DNA of 64,000 nucleotides from Limnanthes douglasii subsp. nivea. Taxonomy: Eukaryota; Streptophyta; Magnoliopsida; Brassicales; Limnanthaceae. How positions within the stretch are numbered: the stretch's first letter is position 1; every line of letters starts with the position of its first letter. This document shows positions 34,709 through 46,889 of the stretch, piece by piece. Position numbers and translations under genes: made by a program. The stretch spans positions 338,832,654 to 338,896,653 of the forward strand of contig JAUPFV010000002.1 in the NCBI GenBank assembly GCA_036936605.1, in the 5' to 3' direction. Under the pieces are notes generated by a model. The model searched no databases. It saw only the letters and a list, made by a program, of their open reading frames with translations, and had not been told where the DNA came from.

Positions 34709-36656
34709 ATGGACGAAATTTCAGTAAGTGATTTGCCACCCGGATATCGGTTCAAACCAACCGATGAAGAGATCGTAAGCTGTTACTTAAAGCCCAAGAT
34801 CATAGATAGTGCCTTCTCTTCTGTTGCTATTGCTGAGGCTAATTTCAATAAGATTGAACCATGGGATTTGCATAGTAAGTACTTTCTCTTCTCCTTTCTT
34901 CATCCATCTTACTTTTTTTTTCTTTTTTTTTTATTTGTTTTATTTGGATCTTCATGTTTTGGTGTTAGAAATGAAACCCTATTATTATTTTTTAGTTTTG
35001 TTTAGTAGATTGGTTCATCTTGATTTCTTATAGATGACATAAAGTCAATACCATTTTGTATATATACTTCTCTCTCTATCATGTTCTTGTTCAATCTACT
35101 CTTGTGTTTGATGAGTAAATACTAATTTCATTTATTGATTATATTGATTTTTCTCAATTATTGTTAAATCTAACTTTACTATTTTCAACTATATATATAT
35201 ATATATATGTATATGTATATAGATATCAACTTTGGCATATAACATTTACAATTATTGGTAATCTAGTTTTTTTTTTCTGATCTACATGATTGTATTTGGA
35301 TTTGATTTTTATTTTTTTTATTATAAGTTTTGATGATGATGTTTTTTTTTGGTTATAGAGAAAGCAAACATGGGTGAAACAGAATGGTACTTCTTCTTCC
35401 AAAGAGACAAAAAATACCCGACCGGAACTCGAACGAATCGGGCAACAGGAGCTGGGTACTGGAAAGCTACAGGCAAAGACAAAGAGGTTTTCGGTGGGAA
35501 GAGCAAGAAGTGTCTTATTGGGATGAAGAAAACTCTTGTTTTCTACAAAGGAAGAGCTCCAAAAGGAGAGAAAACTAATTGGGTTATGCATGAATATAGG
35601 CTTGAAGGAAAATATTCTTACTACAATCTCCCTAAAACTGCAAAGGTAATAATAACAACATTTCTCTAATTTTCTTTATATATATTCATATAAGTGGTAA
35701 GTTTTTAATTATTTTAAGTGTGTCCATTATAACATTTTGGTGATGAATTTTGTTTATTTTTTCTAAAACTTTGAAAAGGTTTAGTTTTTTTTTAAAAAAA
35801 AACTCATTTTGTGTTTGGTTAAATGTTTCTTTCACTTAGATGTCTCATTCTTTCCTTAAATGTGAGTGAAGTTTAATGTTCTAGTGATTGGATTCAAGTT
35901 TAAGCACTTTATCAACTATGGTTATATAGACACAACAAATCTTTACAAACAAAATTATATAGCAATGCTTCACATTAGCTTGTTACTCAAGAAATGAACC
36001 TAAAGGCTATTCCTTTTTTTGTGCTTCTATAGGATGAATGGGTGGTATCTAGGGTTTTCCACAAAACCACAGGATTGAAGATGAACCCAATGAATGAGCT
36101 ATTAAGGATAAATTCAACTGATGAGATGGCTAACTACTTAGCTCCTCCTGCTCTCCCTCCTCTAATGGATCCAAGTTACAGCGAAAAAGCTGGTCCGAGC
36201 TATTCGGCTCCACAAAATGAGCTCATGTCACAACAGTATCCTATAAGCAACACCTTCTTATACCAAACACCATTGCACAACAACATTCCAAACCCTCAAA
36301 TATATCATAACCCTAGCTCCTCCTACCAAGTAGCTCCTAACTATTACAACCAACTTCAGTTTTCGGGCTATCAGGGATACAATCTTCATGATCACTCCAT
36401 TTCAAGAGGAACTGAAGCTTACAACACTATTAAGGAGTGCAAAGTGGAGCAATTCTCTTCTAATCAGCCAATGGTCAGCCAATCAATGGTTACCCAAGAC
36501 ACCGGGATTAGTACTGACATGAACAACAACACTCATGAGATATCATCTAACCCGGTTTTCAATCAAGATATCACCGCAAACATACCTTACGATGATGAAT
36601 TTGCGAACTTCGATAAGGATCTATGGTATTTTAGTGATGATCATCAAGATTGTTGA
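34709..36656 (+). CDS. NAC domain transcription factor, three exons, 358 aa
   Basis: Exons 34709-34874, 35359-35645 and 36033-36656; introns of 484 and 387 bp begin GT and end AG and sit at the positions usual in NAC genes. Joined length is 1077 nt including the stop. Residues 9-163 form the NAC domain (A-E): [13 protein letters not shown] (9-21), IEPWDL (49-54), [20 protein letters not shown] (64-83), [12 protein letters not shown] (88-99), [20 protein letters not shown] (111-130), VMHEYRL (131-137) and DEWVVSRVF (152-160). The domain binds DNA as a dimer in the nucleus. The C-terminus (168-358) is Ser/Asn/Gln/Tyr-rich and ends with an acidic-aromatic FDKDLWYF motif, probably the activator. 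It looks closest to the NAM-type NAC46/87/92 group, some members of which control senescence, but the assignment is uncertain. Oddities: FHPTDEE is FKPTDEE, and KKC is inserted near residue 105. I saw no miR164 site. No frame damage. Confidence 0.96.
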
Positions 36657-36830
36657 AGTTGAAGAACAGGTTTAGGTTTGTGTTGATAGGTCTTTTGTTC
36701 TTAATTACATAGCTTTTAAGAGACTTATACATTTGGAAATGGTAATGATTTCCATGTAGCTGTTTAGGTGATTGTTAGTAATGTAATCTGTTTATGTTGT
36801 GAAAAATATATATATATATATATGTTATAC
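36657..36830 (+). other. NAC 3' UTR region
   Basis: T/G-rich segment after the stop with several TGTAA/TGTAAT near-upstream-type elements (about 36750-36790) and a (TA)n at 36806-36824. There is no canonical AATAAA close by; plant poly-A signals are often degenerate. The cleavage site is not determined. Confidence 0.45.
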
Positions 36831-37530
36831 AAGGAGTTCTAAACTATTTATTGACATTGTAGTTTAAATGATAAGATCATATGTATATATGTAGTAGTGT
36901 TTGTATCATAACTTTTAATTTTGCAATTAAACTCAAGCTGATAAAGTTGGTTATCATTTATGACAATGTTTAGTGTCTGAACCAAGAATATAATTACAAT
37001 TATGATTATAATGACATGTATAGTACAAAGTGAAGATGACATATATATTGTGATAGATATATTTATCTTTTAATTAATATCTAAACTTCAAAGTAAAGAA
37101 GAAGATTTTGTTTAGCATATTTGTAATGTTTAATCATAAATTATTTTAGTATGTAAAGTTTAATTTTATCATTTATTTTAGTTAAAACCCAAGTTGACAG
37201 AGTTTGTTAGAATTTGGCTTTTCTATTTTGGTAAAATTCGCGAAACAGGAAAGGAAAAGTTCATGAACAATATTTCTTTTTATTTATTATATTGCATTGA
37301 ATTAAAAACCCACCAAAGGCTTAATAATTTATTGGCATTTATACCAAGTTGATAAAAGTTTGTTACATATCAATATTAGTAGCTGTTTCATGCTCTAGCC
37401 TTTAATTTAATACTTTTATTATATGCTATAAGTACTCCCAATAAATTGAAGTTAACCTATTTTTTTAAAAATCACTAAGAACTTTTGGATGTGTCGCGGT
37501 TTTGAATATTAAATCGTTTTTGATTTATTA
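36831..37530. other. AT-rich spacer 3' of the NAC gene
   Basis: No gene seen; the minus-strand frame at 37042-36848 is low complexity and shows no known motif. Confidence 0.4.
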
Positions 37531-37862
37531 GATTTAATGATGTATAATTTTTGGATTTTTAAAACTTCGTCGGTAGTTTTTGAACTATTTATTTTGATAA
37601 TATATAGTTTTTAAATTTTTTAAAGTTGGCTGATAGTTTATGGACTATTCAGTTTGGATAAAATCAGTCTCATATGTTTATAAAAAATATAAAATCAAAT
37701 GACTAACTTTATCAAAAAAATAAATAGTTGAAGGACTATCTGTCACAAAAATTGGTAGTCAACACACACATGAGGACTAACTTTATCGAAACATGATAAT
37801 TCAGGAACTATCAACGGAGTTTTGAAGATCCAAAAACTATATGTCACTAAATTTGATAATCT
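37531..37862. mobile_element. Inverted-repeat element (MITE-like), about 330 bp
   Basis: The left arm (37531-37600) pairs with the reverse complement of 37790-37862 over about 70 bp at roughly three-quarters identity. Each arm contains the motif 'tagtttttgaactatt..ttttgataa' and a further copy lies inside each half, so the element is four copies of one motif of about 70 bp, two in each direction. No ORF. Target duplication not readable. Confidence 0.65.
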
Positions 37863-38455
37863 AGGTACGAGTTAGTGTTCAAAGCCTTCCTGCCAAACTA
37901 CTCTATTTAATTCATTCCTATTTTCCGATAATAATCTACGTTTTAAACTTTGTATGTTTAATATTTCACGCATGTGATTGTTTAGGAGTTTATACATGCC
38001 AGCCTAAACAATAGGTTTTTGTCTTACATCGGGTTTTTAATTTTTTTTATATTCATAATACACCCTTAATATTTTATCAGTAGTATTTAAATTTAAAAGA
38101 TGAGAATTATTAATAAAAACTCGAAAGACCAAATACGAAACTAAAAATTTAGTTTCTGAACTGTTATATGACAACCTTAAATATTCGCATATGCGAAAAA
38201 CTAAAAATGTGAAAGTTATAAAATTGGGAAATGTGGAAGATAAAAAAAACTATTTTTTTTAACAACGCCAAAAATGAAAAATTAATGATTATTTTTAATA
38301 TATATTTTTCAACTATTACAATTATTTATATTTATATATATAAATTTTTTTAGACTAACAAAATTAGTTATGAGGGACTAATTTTATTAAAATTTATAAA
38401 TTTAAAAACTCCGACCAAGCGACTTGAAGGACGAATTATTGTTCTAAACCATTAT

Positions 38456-38460
<5 letters not shown>

Positions 38461-38509
<49 letters not shown>
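38461..38509. repeat. (TA)n microsatellite
   Basis: About 24 TA repeats. Confidence 0.95.
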
Positions 38510-38512
<3 letters not shown>

Positions 38513-38884
38513 AACAATATCTTTTTATTTTACAGATTTAAGGTATGATTAAAACTTAAGCATGTGGAGTCAGAATTCCGACCAGCTCATGAATCATGTG
38601 AGATATTCCCTGAAACTATGCAGCAAATGTCTCTGTTATTTTTAAATATTTTTGGAAAAAACACTCCTGAATGACATTTTTAAATTTATCAATATAATAT
38701 GGTTTCTTCAAAAATGCTTAATCTTATGTCTAAGAAACTTAATTAGTAGTTTATACTAACCTTTTTGTTCCCCGGATATCTTTTCAGGATAATAATAATA
38801 ATGAACTAATAATAATTTTAATTAATATAATAATAGTAATAATATAAAATAATTATTAATGGAAAGTCCTACATGAATTGTCCT

Positions 38885-38975
38885 GAATGAAATTGATATA
38901 GTAACATGCACCTTTGGTCCTATAAGGTCACGGGTTCGTTTCCATTTGGGACCATATCGGCTATAATTTAATCAA
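38885..38975 (+). repeat. Possible tRNA-derived SINE fragment
   Basis: A box-B-like GGGTTCGTTTCC (about 38931-38942; consensus GGTTCGANTCC) is preceded by a box-A-like 'tgatatagtaacatg' 35-40 bp upstream. The arrangement fits a decayed tRNA-derived SINE, but box A is poor and no ends were found. Confidence 0.35.
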
Positions 38976-39534
38976 CTAATTTTTGTCATATATATGGCCG
39001 AATGACATTTGAAGTTTAGCTTAGCCACACACTCAATTTTGTTAACGTGTGATTAGAGAATTGTAACGCTTGTAGGTATATAATTCATGGCACTATAAAC
39101 ATTGTCGGATGATATTATAAAAAGTGATCATCTAATAAAATCTATCTAACATATTTTTGAAATAGTGATTTCACCATACATTTTAACGTTGTAAATGTTT
39201 TTTTTATGTTGTATCATTCAGAATATCATATATTTTTAATTTTAAGATTCAATGTCAATAGATATTTAGATAAAATTTAAAATGTAATCATTGTAATTCC
39301 TTTGATAGATTATATTCATGTTATTTCATTTATAAGTAGTAGGTCTAATTTTTGAACAGAAGCCCGAACAAAAATATATTATTTATTTATAATGTAAAAA
39401 ATCGTGAAATTGAATTTGTAAAAAGTAATGTATTTTGAATAGTATATCGACTATTTTTTTGTAACACATAATTATTCAATTGAAAATGCATTTTTATCGC
39501 TATATCATACTAGATAGGTATGATATATCATGGG

Positions 39535-40800
<1,266 letters not shown>

Positions 40801-40819
40801 GAGTATGGTTTATGCATTT

Positions 40820-42250
40820 TGAGTGCTTGAATTGTTAATGGACCATGTAAACGGATCGAATTATTTACAACTTTATTAATATTTATATAGTTGCACAAGT
40901 AACAAAGAACGATTAATTTTGATTTGTCCGAAGTATTTGGTATTGGCCGAAGCATCTGCTAATTTTGGTTGAAGCTTGTCATTACTGAATCATATATTGG
41001 TGTTGGTTTAAGATTATGCCGAAGTTTTGTCTTCATATCCGAAAATGTTACATGTTACACTTTTACATTGAAATATATATGTCAACCTTCTACTAGTAGA
41101 CTCTTAAGAGTTAAGATCTGTTTATCCTAAATTATCATAGCTAAACTTTCACAAGAGACGTCTTCGGTTAGGTTCGTAGTAGATTTCATGCCTTATTGAA
41201 AACCTCTGTGGGCCGAAACCTCCATAGAGGATAAAAAACTTTATTTTGTCGAAGATAAATAATAAACTAATAGTTAGTAGAATGTTAGAGTATTACATAT
41301 TATCTTATTTTTAACTTACGTTTTCTTATTTCTAGTTTATGGATGCTTAAATTCTTTGTCAATAGTAGTTGAGTAGCCCCCTAATCTTTGGTCAAAGGTG
41401 AAGTAAGGAATACTATGTCATGTGAAGTGTTATTATTGATTTAACGTATTTGGGGATATGCTTCGACTAAACTTCTTATGAAGGTATTTCAGTAGCCTCC
41501 ATAGTCATTGGTGAAGGATATGAAGGTATTTCAGTAGCCTCCATAGTCATTGGTAAAGGATGAGAGAATGATTATACCAATTTACTATTTTCTTTTGTAA
41601 TTTCTTTAATGTTGAAGGTCTTTTTTTTTCTTTAGCTTTGACTTTGCTTTAAAATTCCTTAAGTATCTTGCATATTCCTTGATGAAGACTAAGGTATGGG
41701 CTAAAAGCCACAACAAAATATCTATGGATTTTTAAAACAACCTAGGCGTACATTACGAAACATTGTATTTATAACCGAAGATATTCAATGTGGATATTTA
41801 TGGAAAATAAGATTTTTTTTTGTTGCCAATATATTTAGATTTATCTTGTGTTCTCAAGTGGTTATGTTTTTGAAGTTGGAGGAGTTGTTTGTATTTGGTG
41901 AAAATGCAAATGGCTAACAAAATATTATATGTGTAGGAAAGTTGCATCTTTTAAGCATGTACGTGCACCCTCTTCAGCTTCTACAATCCCGACCCTCCAT
42001 GTCTTTTTTTAAATCTAGTCCATTTATCCAGTAAATTAATCCAAACAATATAATATAAAAGACCAAATGTTGAAATTCAATCATAACTTTGGGTATGAAT
42101 ATCCAATTCTATAATATCTTGATTGTTTTTCTCTATTTTATGTTCGACTCTCACTACATCTATTTTCTCAGTTCTTGAATCTTTTGATTTGGTTCTTAAT
42201 TTGTTAATTGTGTTACAAAAAACTTCTAATTTATATTATAAATGAGTATA
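40820..42250 (-). repeat. Probable 3' LTR/3' non-coding region of the Tat-like element
   Basis: Read on the minus strand it contains 'aggttttcaataaggcat' (about 41191-41208), which resembles the 'gttttaacgaggca' phrase common in the 3' regions of plant LTR retrotransposons, and several CTTCGG motifs (40930-41050). It lies just beyond the antisense ORF. No second LTR copy was found on the 5' side, so limits are uncertain. Confidence 0.4.
41477..41560. repeat. 42-bp tandem duplication
   Basis: TATGAAGGTATTTCAGTAGC… (41477-41518) is repeated immediately at 41519-41560 with one substitution near its end. Confidence 0.92.
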
Positions 42251-42559
42251 GTGAGCATAGATCGTGAGTGCTATAGTAGACAAAATAATCATATTAGTGG
42301 TACTTTTGTGGGAAAAAGATGAAATTTTTAAAATTGCACGTCATTCTCGTCCTTCAGTCCATAAGAAAAAACAAAAGATCCGCAAACTTGAAGGTATGAG
42401 TATTTCAACTATATGAGGTAGCATTCGAGGTGACGATGATGTCCGCTGAAATGTTCTAGAGGTAAGGGATAAAATTTTGAATTCAATGCATAATGGGAGC
42501 ATTATTGATCATCCATATCGTTATCCGAATAAAAAATAATATACAAAAAGCTTGTTGAT

Positions 42560-45500
42560 TAGAAAATTCCACCCGACGTGAAAATTAGGTTTCCAATAAA
42601 TTGGAAAAATATGTTTGATGCTCGCGATGATGAAGTGATTTTATTCAACTATAGTCTCGATCATAGGCTTTGGTTCTCTCTTACTTTAGAACTCATTGAA
42701 TTCTTTCAAGTGAAAAAAATCTGCCAAAACCAACTTGTTCCAAATTCTTTGAGTCCGCTCATGTCGGTTATAACTTTATCAATTAGCATTTGTAAACGCT
42801 TCTCAACGAGTGAGTTGCTCATTGTTTATAAAGTTTATGTCTATCATATCAACCCATTATTCTTCTTTTTGATGGAATCATTCTCCAAGATTGATATTAA
42901 CCTTCATACTTATAACAATTTGAAGGATACATTTATTTTCATCTCCGATAAGTATATAAGTAAGAACATAACCGATCTCAACATTAGTATGATATTGTCC
43001 GCTTTGACACCCTAAGGCCCTCACGGCTTTGCATTTGGTCAACTACTAAAAGGCCTCATACTAGTTGAGGTATATTCTTACTTATATACCACTAATCCTT
43101 CCCATGTATTACCGATGTGGGATGCGGAACTTTGGTCGCTACCCTAACACCATTCACTTAGCAGAATTTGGGCCCTTAAAAATCGGTCTCTGTCTTCTTT
43201 TCTTCTTTGGTTTTGTGTTTGATTTTTTATTCTTGTTTGCTATTTTATCATTTTCATCTCTTATTGTAAAGATGTTTTTAGAGCAAAAGAGACGAACGTA
43301 CTCGTTATTAGTATGATTTTTTAATAGATAAAACTACCAAATTTTCTCTGTTTTACTCATCCATGCTAGTACATGATCATTTATTAACAACATATTATGG
43401 TCCAACATTGTTTTCTGAGAAGTTTTCTTTGTTTGTGCTTCCTCTTATAAAGATATTTGTGAATAATCTTCTCATTAAAGAAGTAGGTCGAGAAACAATC
43501 TCCAAAGAAGAAAGTTGTATAGAATAAACAAGTCGAATAAAAGACGGTGGTTGACCAATTTAAAATGGGACTACAAGGCCATAAACCAAGTTTCAGAATA
43601 TGTATGTTTCTTATTCAAAGGTTGAAATTAATGTTCACGGAGCTCGCAAAAAAATCTTTGTGAACACTAGTGGCTTAAATAATAAACAAGGAGCATGATA
43701 TGCTATCGTCGAGGAGAATGCCAAATATGAAGAGGACAAAATATTTTCCAAACGACAAAAACTTCAGCCAAAATTAATGTTTCTCATGATATTATTAGTA
43801 CGACTGAATAAAGTGTTGAGGTTAAAAGTTATATCTTCTAGCTCAAGTATCCAAGCATCAAAGTATTCTTTCAACTCGTCCATCAGTTGATGCTCCTTTA
43901 TTATCTTCAACTATAAAGACTTATTGTAGAGACAAGTCTTATCAAAGCTTCAACTTATGTCCCCACCTCGTGACCTTTTGGAGTCATGAATCCCTAGTTT
44001 TGGTGGAGATGCAGATGCTCTGTTAAAGTTTATGGTGAAGCCTGATTTTGAGGCTATGGAATGGAAAACAATTGTTAAAGCTAAGATCCTTCAAACAAGA
44101 TCTTGATGAGGTCTTTCACTTCTTACTTGAGGAGAGAAAAGGAAAAATGTATTCCCAAGATAGAAGGTCTTCATACGTAGAGATGGTTTTTCATGTTGAT
44201 AAAGAAACTAGAGTTTAAGTTTATAATGCAGTTGATGTTATAATGGTTGATCTCATTGAGTCGGTTATTACTTAAATTATTGAGGCTCTTAACCGAGAAG
44301 TCATATTGGAAGAAGACATGGATGCTACCACCAAAGCTCATGCTAACCCTATAATTTATCAAGAACCTTCCATCATTCTTAATAATGATTCTTCCAAGGA
44401 TTCTGAAGATGCGTTATAAGTACCTTCTATCATAAATACAAATATTATGAATATTGTGACTTTGGGTCAAAATAGTGGTTTTCCCAACTGAAGCTAGAAC
44501 TTCAATATATATGTTTTACTCAGTTTTCCACATTGGAGTAAAAGAAATACTCCTCGTCAACTTCTCCCATGTGGACCTGGCTAAGAGGTACTTGAATTTA
44601 TGATTTGCGGTAAAATGGTCTTGATTTATTTATTTTTTATATTTGATGCTATATCTCATATTATATCGTAGAAACATATTGTGTATTGTGTGTACGTCAT
44701 CTTGTTTTTCAGGTTATCCTTAATGGTTCAACTATATTTTACCAAACTAATGTTCATCATGCAGCTTACAATTCTGATCTTCATACTCTTCTTGATAATG
44801 TTATTAAACTTATAGAAATAGACTCTCTTGATAAAGCTGATCTTGAAGCAAAGTTGGATAGTGAAAAAATAGTTGAACACGAAGCTTAAATCTTGCCGAG
44901 AAAGAGAGAGGTTGTTGAACCTTGAGCTTCAATCCAAGAATGAAGAGTTAAAGAATAATTCTTTTGCACTATGTTACTTATGATGTACATTATTTGATAC
45001 CATTGAGACTCTTTTGGCCAGTTGTTAGTTCAAAAAAAATGAAGAATGTTACTTATAGTTAGGTATATTACCATAACTGGATCGGTCCAGGTTTGAATTC
45101 TTTTGGTTCCAGACTAATAGATTTTTGAGCAGATCGGTCAGGATCACTAAGAAAGATGGAACTAGAATTCGGACCGATACTGGTCTGATAAGAGATCAGG
45201 ATGGTTTGGTTTATATCTTCATATTTATGAGAGTGGAACCCATGACCTCATGTATGAGGTCTAAGGTATGAAATTTCATTCTTACTTATATATTAACACT
45301 CTTCCAAAATATAAATATTTTAGGCAAAAGTGGGAGGTCTTCATTATGCGGTTTCTTAGTTATACATTTAAACTCTTCCAAAAATATAAATATTTGAAGT
45401 AAAGATAGAAGTTGAAACCACAACCTCATGTTTAAAGTCTGGTGCAATAATCCATTAGACTATGTAATCTTTTTGCGTTATGTTATTTCAACTTTTGGAA

Positions 45501-46150
45501 TATATTTAGTCGTATAAAACACAAAATAATAATAATATAAATTGATTAGATTTTTGTCGGTCTTATTGGGTTGGAACCGTAATCAGACCGGTCTTAAAAC
45601 TTGGCTCGTGAATGGCTCAATAACTTTATTAGTTTGTCTACGAGCGGGTCATATCGGACTGGTCTCGGGTGGGTTACCGGGTTTAGTATCCCACTAACAG
45701 CCTTATTTCTATTCAAGATGAATTTTTGGCATTTTTAAAAAGAAGATTAATGTTTGTGTTGAAAAAGAAGATGAAGCCGAGGTCGCGAAGTTAAAATTGC
45801 TAGAGCAATTTAATGCTCTATCTTTAAGAGTTTTCTCTGCTTCAGAGCTTCTGACTGTTGAAAGTCATGAGCGGATGGATCATACTACTTTTTACCAAGA
45901 ATAAATTCTTGCTTCTGCTAATTAAACTATTGTGGATGCTCGTCCTTATTTAGTTTTGGCTTTCAAAGTAACCCGACCTTAATATAGGTATATTTTAGAA
46001 TAGTTTAGCCTTGAAGCTAAAAGGCCGAAGGACTTAGACTAAAGTGATGTCAAGGTACATGTTTCTGAGACAAAAAATATCCAAGCTACTGGTTTCAGAA
46101 CTAAAAAAATTGAAATTACTAATGTTCAAACAACTAACGTTGTCCCAACT
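42560..46150 (+). pseudogene. Gag-like extra ORF ('putative gypsy type transposon' protein) relic
   Basis: The open run 42578-43015 begins KIRFPINWKNMFDARDDEVI and includes LTLELIEFFQVKKICQNQLV then PNSLSPLMSVITLSI. This follows the plant family annotated as putative gypsy-type transposon (PF04195, from memory): 'RFP…P.GEV.LY…G.R.PLHPF..E.L.F..VAP.QL.PN.W'. Further down, 44686-44889 and 45768-45905 read as Leu/Glu/Lys-rich coiled-coil segments (KADLEAKLDSEKIVEHEA; EDEAEVAKLKLLEQFNAL), as in the C-terminal half of that family. Function of the family is unknown. It is antisense to the adjacent pol. Stops, and an insertion at about 45.06-45.70 kb, break it. Confidence 0.6.
45060..45705. mobile_element. 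Probable non-autonomous DNA element inserted in the extra ORF
   Basis: Interrupts the coiled-coil coding sequence. It starts near 'actggatcggtccagg', ends near 'gggtttagtatcccactaacagcc', and both ends are rich in 'ccggtc/gaccgg' motifs seen in hAT-like non-autonomous elements. Inside, a segment of about 75 bp ('gtggaacccatgacctcatgtatgaggtct') recurs imperfectly at 45225 and 45408. No clean terminal repeat or target duplication. Confidence 0.4.
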
Positions 46151-46889
46151 TAAAATATTAATCCTTTTGAGAATAACGTTCAAGCTTAACTTTCTAAAAT
46201 AACTATATTGTACTTACTCCACTAAGACTCTTTTTGACTTATGAGTACTCTTGTTCATAAAAACAAAATATAGATAAGTATTTATATTTAAAAAAAATCT
46301 TAACGTTCTATGTTTTTTCTACTCATTTAGACCGAGACTTTGTTAATGAAAAATTATGTTCTTTTATTGAAGTTTTCTAAAACAAATCAAGCATGATTAG
46401 GGTGCATAACTTCCCTCTAGAGTTTTCTCTATTTTGTTTCCTTTTCTTTTGAATCAGTTGGAGCTTAATTTTTGTTTAAGGAGTGATTCTTCACCATCAT
46501 AGACTTATTGTTTTATAGTATTTTTGAAGCCTAGTGTTTTTTCTAGAGCACTTTTAGTGTCCGATGATTGATTTTCGATCATCCAAGACTTATTACTTAT
46601 ATAGGTTAAGAACAAATAGTGTTCGTGATAGAGCACTTTATTATTTAAGGATTTATTTTTGGTCATCTGAGACTTGTAGTAGGTTTATTAAGCCTTAGGT
46701 TCTCCTTAAAGAATCCATTGCTTCAATTTATTGGAAATTTTATATTTAACTTATGAGACTTATGATTTTGGCAAAAAAATGTTATTAATGTTGAATGCTT
46801 CAATGAAACCTTATCGCACCACCAATAGAGGAAAGAGTATACCCCTATGATTTAATAAATATGTTTTACATAAAGTAGTAAGTTAAAAG

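Larger units (their letters stand above)
37863..39534. other. AT-rich stretch with repeats
   Basis: At about 38370-38450 a further motif 'gggactaattttattaaaatt' resembles the inverted-repeat element nearby. A (TA)n occupies 38461-38509. No gene seen. Confidence 0.4.

Noticed and set aside
35226..35591. Minus-strand open frame of 121 codons opposite NAC exon 2
   Set aside because: It is the antisense shadow of a conserved NAC exon, with no motif of its own.
34709..36656. miR164 target site in the NAC gene
   Set aside because: I looked for the AGCA(A/C)GTG(C/T)CCTG core typical of NAM/CUC/ORE1 genes in exon 3 and found none.
38885..38975. A tRNA gene at the second box-B-like site
   Set aside because: Only box B is convincing; no acceptor or anticodon stem could be formed by eye.
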